Part shown: one piece after another, positions 1 through 8,245 of the stretch | Layout: each line of letters starts with the position of its first letter | Position numbering within the stretch: position 1 is the first letter of the stretch | Source of the DNA: CAZGSG01 sp964528095 | GTDB lineage: Bacteria > Bacteroidota > Bacteroidia > Chitinophagales > Chitinophagaceae | DNA length: 24,716 nt | Assembly: GCA_964528095.1 (NCBI GenBank) | Contig: CAZGSG010000058.1 | Coordinates: 1-24,716 of the forward strand | Reading direction: 5' to 3' | Translations under genes and position numbers: made by a program | The notes under the pieces: generated by a model | Told to the model about the DNA's origin: nothing | Seen by the model: only the letters and a program-made list of their open reading frames with translations | Database searches by the model: none

Positions 1-52
1 TTTAAAATATGATAAAGGGTTAAGAAGACCCGCCTTTCAGATATTTTTTCAT

Positions 53-1002
53 TTAGGTTTTTTTAAATTTGATTAATAAAAGTACACAATCTTTTGGGAA
101 TATCAAGTTCTCGCAACGACTTCTAACAAAAGTTTTAAAGTTCTCAGCTTTTAGTTTTATTGTTTGACCAAAACATAAAACATCAATATCGAACCGGGAT
201 ATATCATAATGCAAATCAATAGATAAAGATTCTACAAAAGTATCGAAAGTGCATCTCCAGTAAGCATGTATAGATGTATTATGTATTGTTTCCAGATGTG
301 TTATCACCTTACATTCATCTTTTGTATTTAGCTTATAATCAAAATCAATGGTAATTTTTTATGCGTTACCGTCCAGGTCAACCCTTTTTGGTTCGGCCAC
401 CCTGCCTGTATAATCTTCACCATCTAACTCGAGCTTTATTACTTGTAAGTCGCTTAGGTCAGTATTGATTTTAGTTTTTTCCACGCGGCATTGAGTTTAA
501 AATCCAATTGATTGATACCGTCTCCAATAATCCTAAAATTTTTATATTCTTCCAGTTTAAAATTCTGTTCATCAATTGTTGTTATCGTATACACAATGTT
601 CATGTCCTTGTGATAATAGTTTTTATTATTTGTAATTAATCGTGTAAGAATGTGATTAGAAAGATTATCCCGCAGGGAAGGGAAAAAGGTTGAGTATAAC
701 GCATTTGTAATGTTTAACCATTTTTTCTTTAGGTCTTTGGAACTTTGCTTTTCTAAAAACTTATCAGAATACATCACGTTTTCCAGTGCCTTTTGGAAGT
801 AGTTGGTATACTGCAGTGATTTTATGACGCCTAAAAAGACGGTTGAACTTAGAATTGTTTGGCCAGCGACCCGAAAAAAATTAACCCAAAAATGGCCGAC
901 TTTATCAATCAGGTTAAATGAAAGAAAAATCAAAAGGCTGCCTAATAAAATTAACCCCAGTATAATAAGGAATGTACGAATTGAAAAGTCTTTAAACTTC
1001 AT
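53..1002 (-). pseudogene. Broken gene for a two-TM membrane protein of unknown function
   Basis: The first open segment (1002 down to 454, 182 aa) starts with ATG and has two hydrophobic helices at about residues 10-32 and 38-62, followed by a soluble region. It stops soon after a run of six A (positions 475-480, minus strand). In the -1 frame the coding sense continues for about 38 residues (TKINTDLSDLQVIK...) to a TAA at 359-361. Past that TAA the same frame stays open for another 101 codons, to a stop at 53-55, and ends in a plausible domain end (LIFPKDCVLLLIKFKK). Joined, the product would be about 320 aa. The 84-aa piece at 53-307 has only a GTG start and no convincing start signal, so it is better read as the tail of this gene. 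I do not recognise a named family. Alternatives are sequencing errors at the A-runs or an intact shorter 182-aa protein. Confidence 0.65.
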
Positions 1003-1222
1003 GCTACAGGTTTGTATATGGTTTTAGCTATAGATAAGCTATCTGCATTAATGATGTTGCCGCTAGTTGGCCGGAGTTATAAAACTGGGAGATTTTTTAT
1101 ATAAAACAAGAGGTGTTTTTACGGAGTTTGCCCGTTAATAAACAGCTTTTAAATAGAACACAAAACCTAATAAAAGTGTTAGTAGAAATAACAATAATAA
1201 AATCCGATAATTAGAGCAGCTA

Positions 1223-3715
1223 CTAAAACGCCAACCTGAAACTTCCAAACACGCCAAACTTCTTCGTGGTACTCTTGTCTAATGTCTCAGGTAATACCCT
1301 CCATACAAAATCTACCCTGAATACCTTTAGTATATTATCAATACCGGTACCCAACTCAAGATATGTTCTGCCATTGAGGGTCTGGAAAGAATGTCCGTCT
1401 TTAAAATTGAGTGCCCTATTTCCGGCAGACAAACCACCCCATAATGTTTTTGCTGTCCAAAGCTGACGGAAACGTAGTTTGGGAAATAAGCGGAATATGC
1501 CATTACCTATATTATGTTCTATGTTGACGCCAAGGTATTTGTCATGTACAAATTCCCAGCGGTTCATCATATTGAACGCATACTTGTTATAATAATACAT
1601 TTCATTGCCTGGTGCAATATCCAGTAAGGTATACGGAAGTGTGCCAAATGTTTTACCTGCAAATGCATACACCGACAACATTCCAAATGGGGGGATCTTG
1701 ATATTGTCAGAAATGCTTCCTGATACCTTGGTATATTTATAACTGCTTTGTAATACACCCTGAAAACCCTGGCTGATATTGATCTCACCAATGGGATAGG
1801 AACTTCCAAGACTTACCCTGAAGAATGAACCATCAATAAATTTCTCAAGAAAAGCAAAACGTACCCGCAATGCTATTTCGAAATTGGTAAGCGGTTTGCC
1901 GGGTATATTGGCTTTAAAAGAATCAATAGGCAACAGGTTTCGCAGCGGCAATGAAGAACTATGCCGGAATGTAATACGATTCGACATCCAGGGAGTTACT
2001 TCTTTAAATAAAGCCAGTTTCAGTTCCTGTATTTTAATATTCTTTACAGGAATGCCGTTTTTTCTTACTGCCAGTGCAAAGATGTTATCAGAAGTGACTT
2101 CTCCGAAATAATTCTGACCAAAGTCAAGATCATTTGTAAAAGAAGCATTGACATAAGATCGCGGATATGTTTTATTGGGTAGATAAAAGATCTCCCCAAG
2201 CCCTTTTAATTTCTGGTCACCAAAACCATAAGCCAGGTAACTATGCAGCCATACTTTTTTATCAAAAAATTTATTAGTGCCCAGATCAAAACGAATGCGG
2301 AAACCTTCCCAGCCATTTGAAGTGATCCAGTTGTACCAGGGGCCTATCTCATAGTTGCCGATATTTTTATAACCCGAGCCGATAAAATAAACTGTATTGG
2401 TGAATTTTCTGAACACGGGTGCATTGGTCAATGTATCAATCATCCTGATAATACCGCTCTCCGCTTTGCTTAAAGATTCATGCCTGGAATTTGCCCAGAA
2501 TTCCTTGTCCTTTGTATTGGCGCCCGGAATAGTGATAATCTCCTCAAGGATCTTATTTTTCGCCAGCTCATTTACAACCGAAGTATCGTTGACCACCACA
2601 TTACGGTAAGTGGTGGTTTTGCGGCCAATGAACCCGGGACGATCCTTACCTACCGGCGATACGTCTGCCACGAACTTATCTTTTGACAGAAACCAGGTAG
2701 AATCATTGATCAGCCGGTATTCCTGGATAAGACTAAGGTTCTCGATCAAATTCACATTCGCGTCTTTACCCAGGCGCAGGTTCATTTTCTGAATAGCAAA
2801 ACTGCCCACATGCACCCAGCAGTCACCTTCAAACGTATTGCTGCCTTTGCGTTTTGGAGTAAATACCAGGTGATAATAACGTTGATTGCTGATAACCTGC
2901 GTATCTATTACACGATAATTATAATAGTTATCTCCATTGTCACTAATCGGACTGACAAACTGTTTATCAAATACAGCAATGAAATTATTATACACGTTCA
3001 CCACCTGGTCCATGCCACCCAACAGCTTCGTTACGCTTTCATTCTTTATACCATTGGTATTGGCAGCTTTGATGATCTCTCTTCTTTTCTTGGGATTTTT
3101 TTGATAATAATAATCAGAAAGCGCTTCTGTAAGATAAGTGGGAAGATACTTGATACCTTCGGACGTGTCTACATTTTCGTTGATGAGATCACTGATTGGT
3201 TTAAAAGGTTTGAATCTCCCAAATTTCTGGAAATTGATATTTTTCAGATCAAGTTCCAGTTTATTATATAACTCGTAGGAGAAATTATCAAAACGGTAAC
3301 GATCATTTTCCGGTTTATGCTCTACGATCTTTCTCCAGACCAGTAGTCCTTTATTTACTTTAATCTTGATTTTTACACCTTCATTAAATGTGCCTCTTTC
3401 CATCAGGATATGAAGCAGGAGAGAATCTTTCGATTTATTGAGGGCTAATAGATAAGGCTGGTACCCGACACAGGTGATCAAAAGCGTATCTGCAGGCCAT
3501 TCATTTACCGAAAAGCTAAAAGACCCCGAAGAATCGGTGAGGCTGCCGATCGTTGAGTTTTTGAAAGTAACAGAAGCGAAAGGAATAGGTTCTTCACTGT
3601 GTGAATCCTTAACGATACCGCTGATGCGTCGGCTTTGAGCTTCCGCCTGTTTTACGAGAAGAAAGGCAAAAAAAGCCAGTAAAGGGTATAATCCGGTCGG
3701 TTTCCAAAAACGCAT
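1223..3715 (-). CDS. DUF5686 outer-membrane protein with carboxypeptidase-regulatory-like domain
   Basis: 830 aa. A signal peptide of about 27 residues (MRFWKPTGLYPLLAFFAFLL, then KQAEAQ) is followed by a CarboxypepD_reg-like beta-sandwich at about residues 30-115 (GIVKDSHSEEPIPFASV, GSLTDSSGSFSF, VGYQPY). The rest matches my memory of DUF5686, a Bacteroidota family with a barrel-like C-terminus, and the last residue is Phe as in many outer-membrane proteins. The reading frame is open further upstream to 3859, but the ATG at 3715 is chosen because it begins a proper signal peptide and has a TAnnTTTG box just before it. It is transcribed divergently from the regulator/CreD locus. The biochemical role is unknown; the N-terminal domain is also common at the front of TonB-dependent receptors. 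Confidence 0.85.
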   Translation of the reverse strand: MRFWKPTGLYPLLAFFAFLLVKQAEAQSRRISGIVKDSHSEEPIPFASVTFKNSTIGSLTDSSGSFSFSVNEWPADTLLITCVGYQPYLLALNKSKDSLLLHILMERGTFNEGVKIKIKVNKGLLVWRKIVEHKPENDRYRFDNFSYELYNKLELDLKNINFQKFGRFKPFKPISDLINENVDTSEGIKYLPTYLTEALSDYYYQKNPKKRREIIKAANTNGIKNESVTKLLGGMDQVVNVYNNFIAVFDKQFVSPISDNGDNYYNYRVIDTQVISNQRYYHLVFTPKRKGSNTFEGDCWVHVGSFAIQKMNLRLGKDANVNLIENLSLIQEYRLINDSTWFLSKDKFVADVSPVGKDRPGFIGRKTTTYRNVVVNDTSVVNELAKNKILEEIITIPGANTKDKEFWANSRHESLSKAESGIIRMIDTLTNAPVFRKFTNTVYFIGSGYKNIGNYEIGPWYNWITSNGWEGFRIRFDLGTNKFFDKKVWLHSYLAYGFGDQKLKGLGEIFYLPNKTYPRSYVNASFTNDLDFGQNYFGEVTSDNIFALAVRKNGIPVKNIKIQELKLALFKEVTPWMSNRITFRHSSSLPLRNLLPIDSFKANIPGKPLTNFEIALRVRFAFLEKFIDGSFFRVSLGSSYPIGEINISQGFQGVLQSSYKYTKVSGSISDNIKIPPFGMLSVYAFAGKTFGTLPYTLLDIAPGNEMYYYNKYAFNMMNRWEFVHDKYLGVNIEHNIGNGIFRLFPKLRFRQLWTAKTLWGGLSAGNRALNFKDGHSFQTLNGRTYLELGTGIDNILKVFRVDFVWRVLPETLDKSTTKKFGVFGSFRLAF

Positions 3716-3720
3716 CACTG

Positions 3721-3728
3721 CAAATTTA
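3721..3728 (-). promoter_or_regulatory. TAnnTTTG -7 box for the DUF5686 gene
   Basis: The minus strand reads TAAATTTG here, a full match to the Bacteroidota -7 consensus TAnnTTTG. It lies only 5 nt before the ATG at 3715, so the transcript would have almost no leader. At the expected -33 spacing (19 bp) there is CTG rather than TTG, so the match is partial. Confidence 0.4.
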
Positions 3729-3792
3729 CTGACTGGTAGCCACTTTGCAGACCTTAAATCGGTGACCTGCGGAAATTTAAAGACCAAAATAT

Positions 3793-3823
3793 TTGGAAAT
3801 ACAAGACACAGTCCATTACTTTG
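3793..3823 (+). promoter_or_regulatory. Probable promoter of the 3842-8980 locus
   Basis: TTG at 3793-3795, 20 bp, then TTACTTTG at 3816-3823 (7 of 8 matches to TAnnTTTG). The predicted start lies a dozen or so bases before the ATG at 3842. The -7 box overlaps the left arm of the palindrome at 3818-3834, so a bound repressor would block it. Confidence 0.45.
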
Positions 3824-3834
3824 TGTTTCAAAGT
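3818..3834 (+). promoter_or_regulatory. Palindromic operator, copy 1 (ACTTTG-N5-CAAAGT)
   Basis: A perfect 6+6 inverted repeat with a 5-bp spacer (TGTTT), extendable to 7+7 by the flanking T/A. It is followed by ACTTTT and then the ATG at 3842, 7 bp past the palindrome. The same 17-bp palindrome with the same ACTTTT tail and nearly the same distance to the ATG occurs at 4887-4903. The size and symmetry suit a winged-helix dimer, and the regulator encoded at 4571 is the obvious candidate. Binding is an inference. Confidence 0.6.
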
Positions 3835-3841
3835 ACTTTTT

Positions 3842-4522
3842 ATGAGTGATCAAAACCAACCATTTGACACGCTTCGGGAGGTAAAGGACATCCGCCTGTT
3901 GATGGAAAGATCGAGCCGGTTCATATCATTAAGCGGGCTCAGCGGTGTAGCCGCAGGGATCTGTGCGCTAATTGGTGCAGCTATTGCCCGGTATGTCATT
4001 TTTGCCCGTTATTACGAAGAATACAATCGCAGGGCGGGTTATGGTACAGACGGACGTCCTTTCTCCGGTACCGATTTTAATACCCTGAAGTTTCAATTGT
4101 TCTTCCTGGCTATTGCCGTATTTGTAGCGGCTTTTGTGCTATCGTTTTATTTCACCTGGCGAAAATCAACTACCCAGGGTATTTCACTCTGGAATCATAC
4201 TACCAGGCGCTTATTCTGGAATATGATCATCCCGCTAATTGCCGGAGGGTTATTTATACTCGGTATGCTGCAACATGATCATTGGGAATTCATCGCACCG
4301 GCAAGTCTTATTTTTTATGGTCTTGCCCTGGTAAATGCGAGTAAGTACACACTGACAGATATCCGGTATCTCGGTTATTGCGAGATCGTACTGGGCCTTT
4401 TAAATATGCAATGGATTGGATATGGCTTATATTTTTGGGCATTGGGCTTTGGGGTACTCCATATATTATATGGCATCGGCATGTGGTGGAAATATGAACG
4501 GACTGCTGTAAGGATAAAATAA
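3842..4522 (+). CDS. Multi-pass membrane protein, unknown function, first gene of the locus
   Basis: 226 aa. A soluble N-terminus of about 28 residues (MSDQNQPFDTLREVKDIRLL) precedes about six hydrophobic helices near residues 30-54, 84-105, 124-143, 149-167, 177-190 and 193-215. The frame is open to 3821, but those extra codons lie inside the palindromic operator and promoter, so the ATG at 3842 is preferred. I recognise no named domain. The gene is 48 bp upstream of the winged-helix regulator on the same strand, with no terminator between them. Such pairing suggests a membrane partner or target of the regulator, for example a sensor, but nothing in the sequence proves this. Confidence 0.8.
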   Translation: MSDQNQPFDTLREVKDIRLLMERSSRFISLSGLSGVAAGICALIGAAIARYVIFARYYEEYNRRAGYGTDGRPFSGTDFNTLKFQLFFLAIAVFVAAFVLSFYFTWRKSTTQGISLWNHTTRRLFWNMIIPLIAGGLFILGMLQHDHWEFIAPASLIFYGLALVNASKYTLTDIRYLGYCEIVLGLLNMQWIGYGLYFWALGFGVLHILYGIGMWWKYERTAVRIK

Positions 4523-4570
4523 AAAAACGGATTTAACAGTTAAACTAATAATCGCCTTCAAAGACAGGAC

Positions 4571-4870
4571 ATGAAGAATCCGATAACAGGTTTAAATAAA
4601 GTATTTGATAACCGCATAAGGCTTGGGGTGATGAGCATTCTCGTGGTAAACGAGGAGATTAGCTTTAATGATCTCAAGCAGATGTTGGAAGTGACCGATG
4701 GTAACCTGGCCACTCACCTGGTAAGCCTGGAAGAGAATGGTTATATCAAAGTGCACAAAGGGTTTATCGGAAGAAAAACAAATACTACCTACTCTGTGAC
4801 AAAGAACGGCGAGAAAGCTTTTTCAGATCATATAACCGCATTGGAAAACATGATCAAAGGAATGAAATAA
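4571..4870 (+). CDS. Winged-helix transcriptional regulator (HTH_34 / MarR-ArsR-like)
   Basis: 99 aa, a single small winged-helix domain of the HTH_34 type (PF13601). Residues 31-60 form the helix-turn-helix (SFNDLKQMLEVTDGNLATHL, then VSLEENGYI), and residues 61-82 form the wing (HKGFIGRKTNTTYSVTKNGE). A short C-terminal helix (about 83-98) probably dimerises. There is no ligand-binding or metal-binding domain and no Cys pair, so the signal may come through a partner. It sits between two membrane-protein genes, and the two palindromes at 3818-3834 and 4887-4903 are its likely operators, implying autoregulation. DNA binding is well supported by the fold; target and signal are inference. Confidence 0.9.
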   Translation: MKNPITGLNKVFDNRIRLGVMSILVVNEEISFNDLKQMLEVTDGNLATHLVSLEENGYIKVHKGFIGRKTNTTYSVTKNGEKAFSDHITALENMIKGMK

Positions 4871-4886
4871 TTTTTTTTGCCTCTAC

Positions 4887-4903
4887 ACTTTGAAATACAA
4901 AGT
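4887..4903 (+). promoter_or_regulatory. Palindromic operator, copy 2 (ACTTTG-N5-CAAAGT)
   Basis: The inverted repeat has the same 6-bp arms as copy 1, with spacer AAATA. It is again followed by ACTTTT and lies 8 bp before the ATG at 4912. It falls in the 41-bp gap between the regulator and the next gene, so the downstream genes probably have their own regulated promoter. No good -33 element is visible. Confidence 0.6.
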
Positions 4904-4911
4904 ACTTTTAA

Positions 4912-5424
4912 ATGAAAAAAGAAATACGTACTATCAAACGCTGGATCATCTTCTTTATGGCCGCGTTGTTTATCAGCGGACTTACCGCGATGCCTGTCGA
5001 AAGGGAACTCGCCTTTCTTCTCAGTTGTTTCCCACCAGGTTCGCTTGTCGGTAGCTGGATCGAAAAGATCCATGAAGGAGTAGCCCAAACAAACCTGCAT
5101 TTCCCTTTTATCGCTTATGGGTACGACTGGCTGGCCTTCGCCCATTTTGTATTGGCTGTTCTTTTTATTGGCCCTTATCGAAATCCTGTACGTAATAAGT
5201 GGGTGATCGAATTCGGAATGATCGCCTGCATTATGGTCATTCCTTTTGCCCTTATAACAGGACATGTCAGGGGTATTCCTTTATGGTGGAGGATCATCGA
5301 TTGCTCTTTTGGAGTTGTTGGTATGATCCCATTGGGTAGCTGTTTACGAAAGATCAATGAACTCGAAGAGAATAACAAAGCCGCCGCCCGCAATGCACAT
5401 AATATTATTTATTCAAATCTATAA
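4912..5424 (+). CDS. Four-TM membrane protein, unknown function
   Basis: 170 aa with hydrophobic helices near residues 11-29, 70-88, 97-116 and 125-145, and a charged C-terminal tail (LRKINELEENNKAAARN). Between helices 1 and 2 is a loop with PPGSLVGSWIEKIHEG and NLHFPFIAYGYDW that may face outward. No named family recognised. The start is fixed by the operator 8 bp upstream. The stop is followed by the next ATG after a single base (translational coupling). Its position directly behind the regulator's second palindrome makes it the first structural gene of the downstream part of the locus. Confidence 0.8.
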   Translation: MKKEIRTIKRWIIFFMAALFISGLTAMPVERELAFLLSCFPPGSLVGSWIEKIHEGVAQTNLHFPFIAYGYDWLAFAHFVLAVLFIGPYRNPVRNKWVIEFGMIACIMVIPFALITGHVRGIPLWWRIIDCSFGVVGMIPLGSCLRKINELEENNKAAARNAHNIIYSNL

Positions 5425-5425
5425 A

Positions 5426-5803
5426 ATGAAAACGGCAGCTGTTATTTACTTCCGGGCCCTGGCGATATATATGGTTCTCTCTCTACCAGCCCTTATGATT
5501 CCCTTTATTTATATAATATCGGCACTGTACGCTTTTCTGTTTGGATGGTTCGCATTGGCTGTATTTGCACTGGTATATGTATTTCTGATGAGCTGCTATT
5601 ATGTGACAAGGATAATCCTGTTGATCATTGCAGTGGTTTTGGCTGTAGGCTTCGCTTTTCATATGATCGGTGTTGTACACAAGGGTGATGTATGGAATAC
5701 AGGGGTTTTTCTTCTTTTTCCCATTGCGGCGGTAATAGCTGGCTGGATCAGTCTTTTTATTTCCTGGAAAAATATTGTTGCGCGAACCCCATCGGATAAT
5801 TAA
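5426..5803 (+). CDS. Small four-TM membrane protein, unknown function
   Basis: 125 aa, almost entirely hydrophobic, with about four helices (near 8-32, 36-58, 61-80 and 92-113) and a short polar C-terminus. The frame is open upstream to 5357 inside the previous gene. The ATG at 5426 is preferred because it follows the previous stop by one base and starts MKTAAVIYFRALAIYMVL, a normal membrane-protein N-terminus. No family recognised. It ends 13 bp before the kinase gene. Its membership of the same transcript is clear from spacing, but no function can be read from the sequence. Confidence 0.75.
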   Translation: MKTAAVIYFRALAIYMVLSLPALMIPFIYIISALYAFLFGWFALAVFALVYVFLMSCYYVTRIILLIIAVVLAVGFAFHMIGVVHKGDVWNTGVFLLFPIAAVIAGWISLFISWKNIVARTPSDN

Positions 5804-5816
5804 TCAATTGACAATT

Positions 5817-6182
5817 ATGAACGTTCAAACTTTTCTTGGTCAACGAATCAACAGTTTTGGCTTTGCATTGCAGGGACTTCTCAAGTTCTTTAAACAGGAG
5901 GTGAATGCCTGGATCCACTTGTTTGCGACAGTTACTGTAGTGATTGCCGCTTATTGTTTTAATGTCTCCAAAGCAGAAGCCGTATCGCTGACCATCGTGA
6001 CCGGTATGGTTTGGACAGCTGAGGCGTTTAACACGGTTATTGAAAGAACAATGGATTTTCTTTCTCCTGAAAAAAATCCAAAAGTAGCTTTTATAAAAGA
6101 CCTGTCAGCAGGAGCTGTATTGCTGGCAGCGCTGACTGCGCTTATTACAGGGTGTATAATTTTTATTCCTAAAATATTTTAA
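5817..6182 (+). CDS. dgkA: Diacylglycerol kinase / undecaprenol kinase (DagK family)
   Basis: 121 aa, the usual length for prokaryotic DagK (PF01219), with three TM helices. The residues important in E. coli DgkA fall at the same numbers here: E28, E69 (EAFNTVIE), N72, E76, D80, K94 and D95 (FIKDLSAGAVLLAA). The enzyme phosphorylates a membrane lipid alcohol with ATP at the inner membrane, either diacylglycerol (lipid recycling) or undecaprenol (carrier for cell-wall and glycan precursors); sequence alone does not decide. The ATG at 5817 is preferred over an in-frame one at 5775 that overlaps the upstream gene. The next gene starts one base after its stop. Its place here fits an envelope-maintenance role for the locus. 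Confidence 0.9.
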   Translation: MNVQTFLGQRINSFGFALQGLLKFFKQEVNAWIHLFATVTVVIAAYCFNVSKAEAVSLTIVTGMVWTAEAFNTVIERTMDFLSPEKNPKVAFIKDLSAGAVLLAALTALITGCIIFIPKIF

Positions 6183-6183
6183 A

Positions 6184-6879
6184 ATGTTACAACAACTTTT
6201 TTTCAAAAAGAAAAATTCGATTTCATTGTCTGTGCAGGAATGGTTGATCCTTTCTGTCATATTCAGTTGCTTATTGCTGATAGCCAGGGTTGCAGAAACT
6301 GCCCAATTCACGTATATGTTTTTGTTGTGGAATCTTTTTCTTGCCTTCGTTCCATATGCTATCAGTAACTGGTTGTCCATGCATATTCAGGTGATAGAAA
6401 GCAAATGGAAACTAGCTGCCACTCTCCTGGTCTGGCTTTTATTTATACCTAATTCGTTTTATATAGTTACCGATCTTTTTCATCTCGAACATTTTAATGC
6501 TGCTCCCAAGTGGTTTGACCTGTTGTTGGTATTTTCTTTTGCCTGGAATGGTATGCTAATGGGCATTATCTCCATCAGGCGCATACACCTGGTACTTGGT
6601 CTTGTTACCGGGCGTGTTTTTTCAGAACTGGCTGTATTCCTTTTTATGTGGTTTAATGCGTTCGGCATCTACCTGGGAAGGTATTCGAGATACAATAGCT
6701 GGGATATTATCACAAGGCCGTTTTCACTTTTTGGAGAAATGGTGGATATTATTTTTCATCCGCTTCATAATAAAACGGAGTGGGGTATGATAACAACCTA
6801 TGCCGTTTTCATGACCCTTCTGTATCTCACGATTTTGAAAATCTCTGAAAATTCCAGCAAATCAATTCATCAATTATAA
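6184..6879 (+). CDS. DUF1361 integral membrane protein
   Basis: 231 aa with about six or seven TM helices. The loop FIPNSFYIVTDLFHLEHF (about residues 87-104) is characteristic of DUF1361 (PF07099), as is the later LGRYSRYNSWDIITRP segment (about 164-179). The function of the family is not established. The start ATG lies one base after the kinase stop, which implies coupled translation, and the gene ends 10 bp before creD. Confidence 0.85.
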   Translation: MLQQLFFKKKNSISLSVQEWLILSVIFSCLLLIARVAETAQFTYMFLLWNLFLAFVPYAISNWLSMHIQVIESKWKLAATLLVWLLFIPNSFYIVTDLFHLEHFNAAPKWFDLLLVFSFAWNGMLMGIISIRRIHLVLGLVTGRVFSELAVFLFMWFNAFGIYLGRYSRYNSWDIITRPFSLFGEMVDIIFHPLHNKTEWGMITTYAVFMTLLYLTILKISENSSKSIHQL

Positions 6880-6889
6880 ACAATTAACC

Positions 6890-8179
6890 ATGGAACCCAT
6901 CATTGCCAGTGTCTGGCAAAAAAGCAAAGTACTTATCAAAGGATTACTGATTGGCGGTCTGATACTCCTATTACTCATTCCTTCTTTTTTTGTGGAAAAT
7001 GTGATCAGGGAAAGAGAACAACGACAACGGGAAGCTTTTAATGAAATAAGCGGCAAATGGGCCGGTGATCAGATCATAACCGGGCCGGTATTGGTATTAC
7101 CTTATAAGGAAGTAAAGCCTGGAGCTAACGGGATATCTGTCATTGAAAAAAAACTGGCTTATATATTACCTGACAACCTGGACATAGAATCAACGGTGAA
7201 GCCGGAAAAACGGCATCGTGGCATATTCCAGGTGATGTTATATTCGGCTGCTATAAAAATATCCGGGAAATTCAATAACATACCATTGGAGCAGCTTAAA
7301 ATAAACCCAGCTGATGTGTTATGGGATGAAGCCTACGTAAATATTGGTATATCTGATGTAAAAGGACTAAAAGATGAATTGCATCTCAATTGGAATGATT
7401 CACTTGTTACTCTTAACCCAAGACAGGTCAGAAACGGAGTAATGGCAGAAGCATTTATTGCAACCGTACCTGTTTTGGCCGGTAAAGGAATTAGTTTCTC
7501 TGCTGATATAAATCTCAACGGCTCAAAAGAATTGCTTTTTACCCCTATCGGTAAAGAAACAAAAGTGAAACTATCTTCCGCATGGACCGATCCGAGTTTC
7601 ATCGGCGGCCAGTTACCCGATTATCAGCTTACGTCTGGTGGATTTACTGCAACCTGGAAAAGCCTTGCTCACACAAGAAATTTTCCCCAGGCCTGGAAAG
7701 AAGACAGCTACAATCTGCAATCTGCCTCTTTTGGCGCAGATCTATTCATTCCGGTAAATGGGTACCAGAAAACGATGCGATCAGTCAAGTACGCTATACT
7801 TTGTATCATACTCACTTTTGCGGCTTTCTTTATTATAGAAACAGTAAACAAAAAATCAGTCCACCCTTTTCAATACGCGTTGATCGGTATGGCACTCATT
7901 CTTTTCTACACATTATTATTATCCTTTTCAGAATACACTGGCTTCAATACGGCATATGTTATCGCGACAGTTGCCACAGTGGGTCTGATCGGCTGGTTTG
8001 TAAAAGGGATTTTACAATCGTCACGGCTTACTATTATTCTGGGAGTAGTACTTGTGCTGATGTACTCCTATGTGTTTACCATACTCCAGCTACAGGATTA
8101 TTCTTTATTACTTGGCAGTATTGGCTTATTCCTCACGCTTGCGGTAATAATGCATTATTCCAAGAAGGTGCAATGGTAA
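6890..8179 (+). CDS. creD: Inner-membrane protein CreD
   Basis: 429 aa, close to the 450 aa of E. coli CreD (PF06123). One TM helix lies near residues 15-33, followed by NVIREREQRQREAFNEIS and the hallmark ITGPVLVLPY (63-72). A periplasmic beta-rich region of about 230 residues follows, then five or six TM helices from about residue 300 (HPFQYALIGMALILFYTLLL, SFSEYTGFN). In Enterobacteria creD is controlled by the CreBC two-component system and linked to envelope integrity and resistance to beta-lactams and colicins. Here no CreBC is present and a winged-helix regulator sits in the same gene run. The molecular activity is not known. Confidence 0.92.
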   Translation: MEPIIASVWQKSKVLIKGLLIGGLILLLLIPSFFVENVIREREQRQREAFNEISGKWAGDQIITGPVLVLPYKEVKPGANGISVIEKKLAYILPDNLDIESTVKPEKRHRGIFQVMLYSAAIKISGKFNNIPLEQLKINPADVLWDEAYVNIGISDVKGLKDELHLNWNDSLVTLNPRQVRNGVMAEAFIATVPVLAGKGISFSADINLNGSKELLFTPIGKETKVKLSSAWTDPSFIGGQLPDYQLTSGGFTATWKSLAHTRNFPQAWKEDSYNLQSASFGADLFIPVNGYQKTMRSVKYAILCIILTFAAFFIIETVNKKSVHPFQYALIGMALILFYTLLLSFSEYTGFNTAYVIATVATVGLIGWFVKGILQSSRLTIILGVVLVLMYSYVFTILQLQDYSLLLGSIGLFLTLAVIMHYSKKVQW

Positions 8180-8245
8180 ATCGACATGGTTTTTATAAAT
8201 CGAAAGAAAATAACAAACGATTATGCGAAATTAATTTATCTGTAT

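Noticed and set aside
474..480. Programmed -1 frameshift site in the two-TM gene
   Set aside because: The heptamer is not in the classic slippery phase, no downstream stimulatory hairpin was seen, and a second in-frame stop follows, so gene decay or sequencing error is simpler.
803..1027. 74-aa plus-strand ORF over the two-TM gene
   Set aside because: It is the complement of the membrane-helix region of the minus-strand gene, with no independent support.
1161..1194. Possible promoter for the broken two-TM gene (minus-strand TAGGTTTTG with TTG 22 bp upstream)
   Set aside because: The box has an extra base relative to TAnnTTTG, lies about 160 bp from the start codon, and the gene seems inactive, so support is too weak.
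2810..3271. 153-aa plus-strand ORF opposite the DUF5686 gene
   Set aside because: It is antisense to a well-supported coding region, has a repetitive Ile-rich composition and no start signal.
4828..5265. 145-aa minus-strand ORF opposite the regulator and the 4912 gene
   Set aside because: It is antisense to two supported genes, covers the palindromic operator and has low-complexity charged composition.
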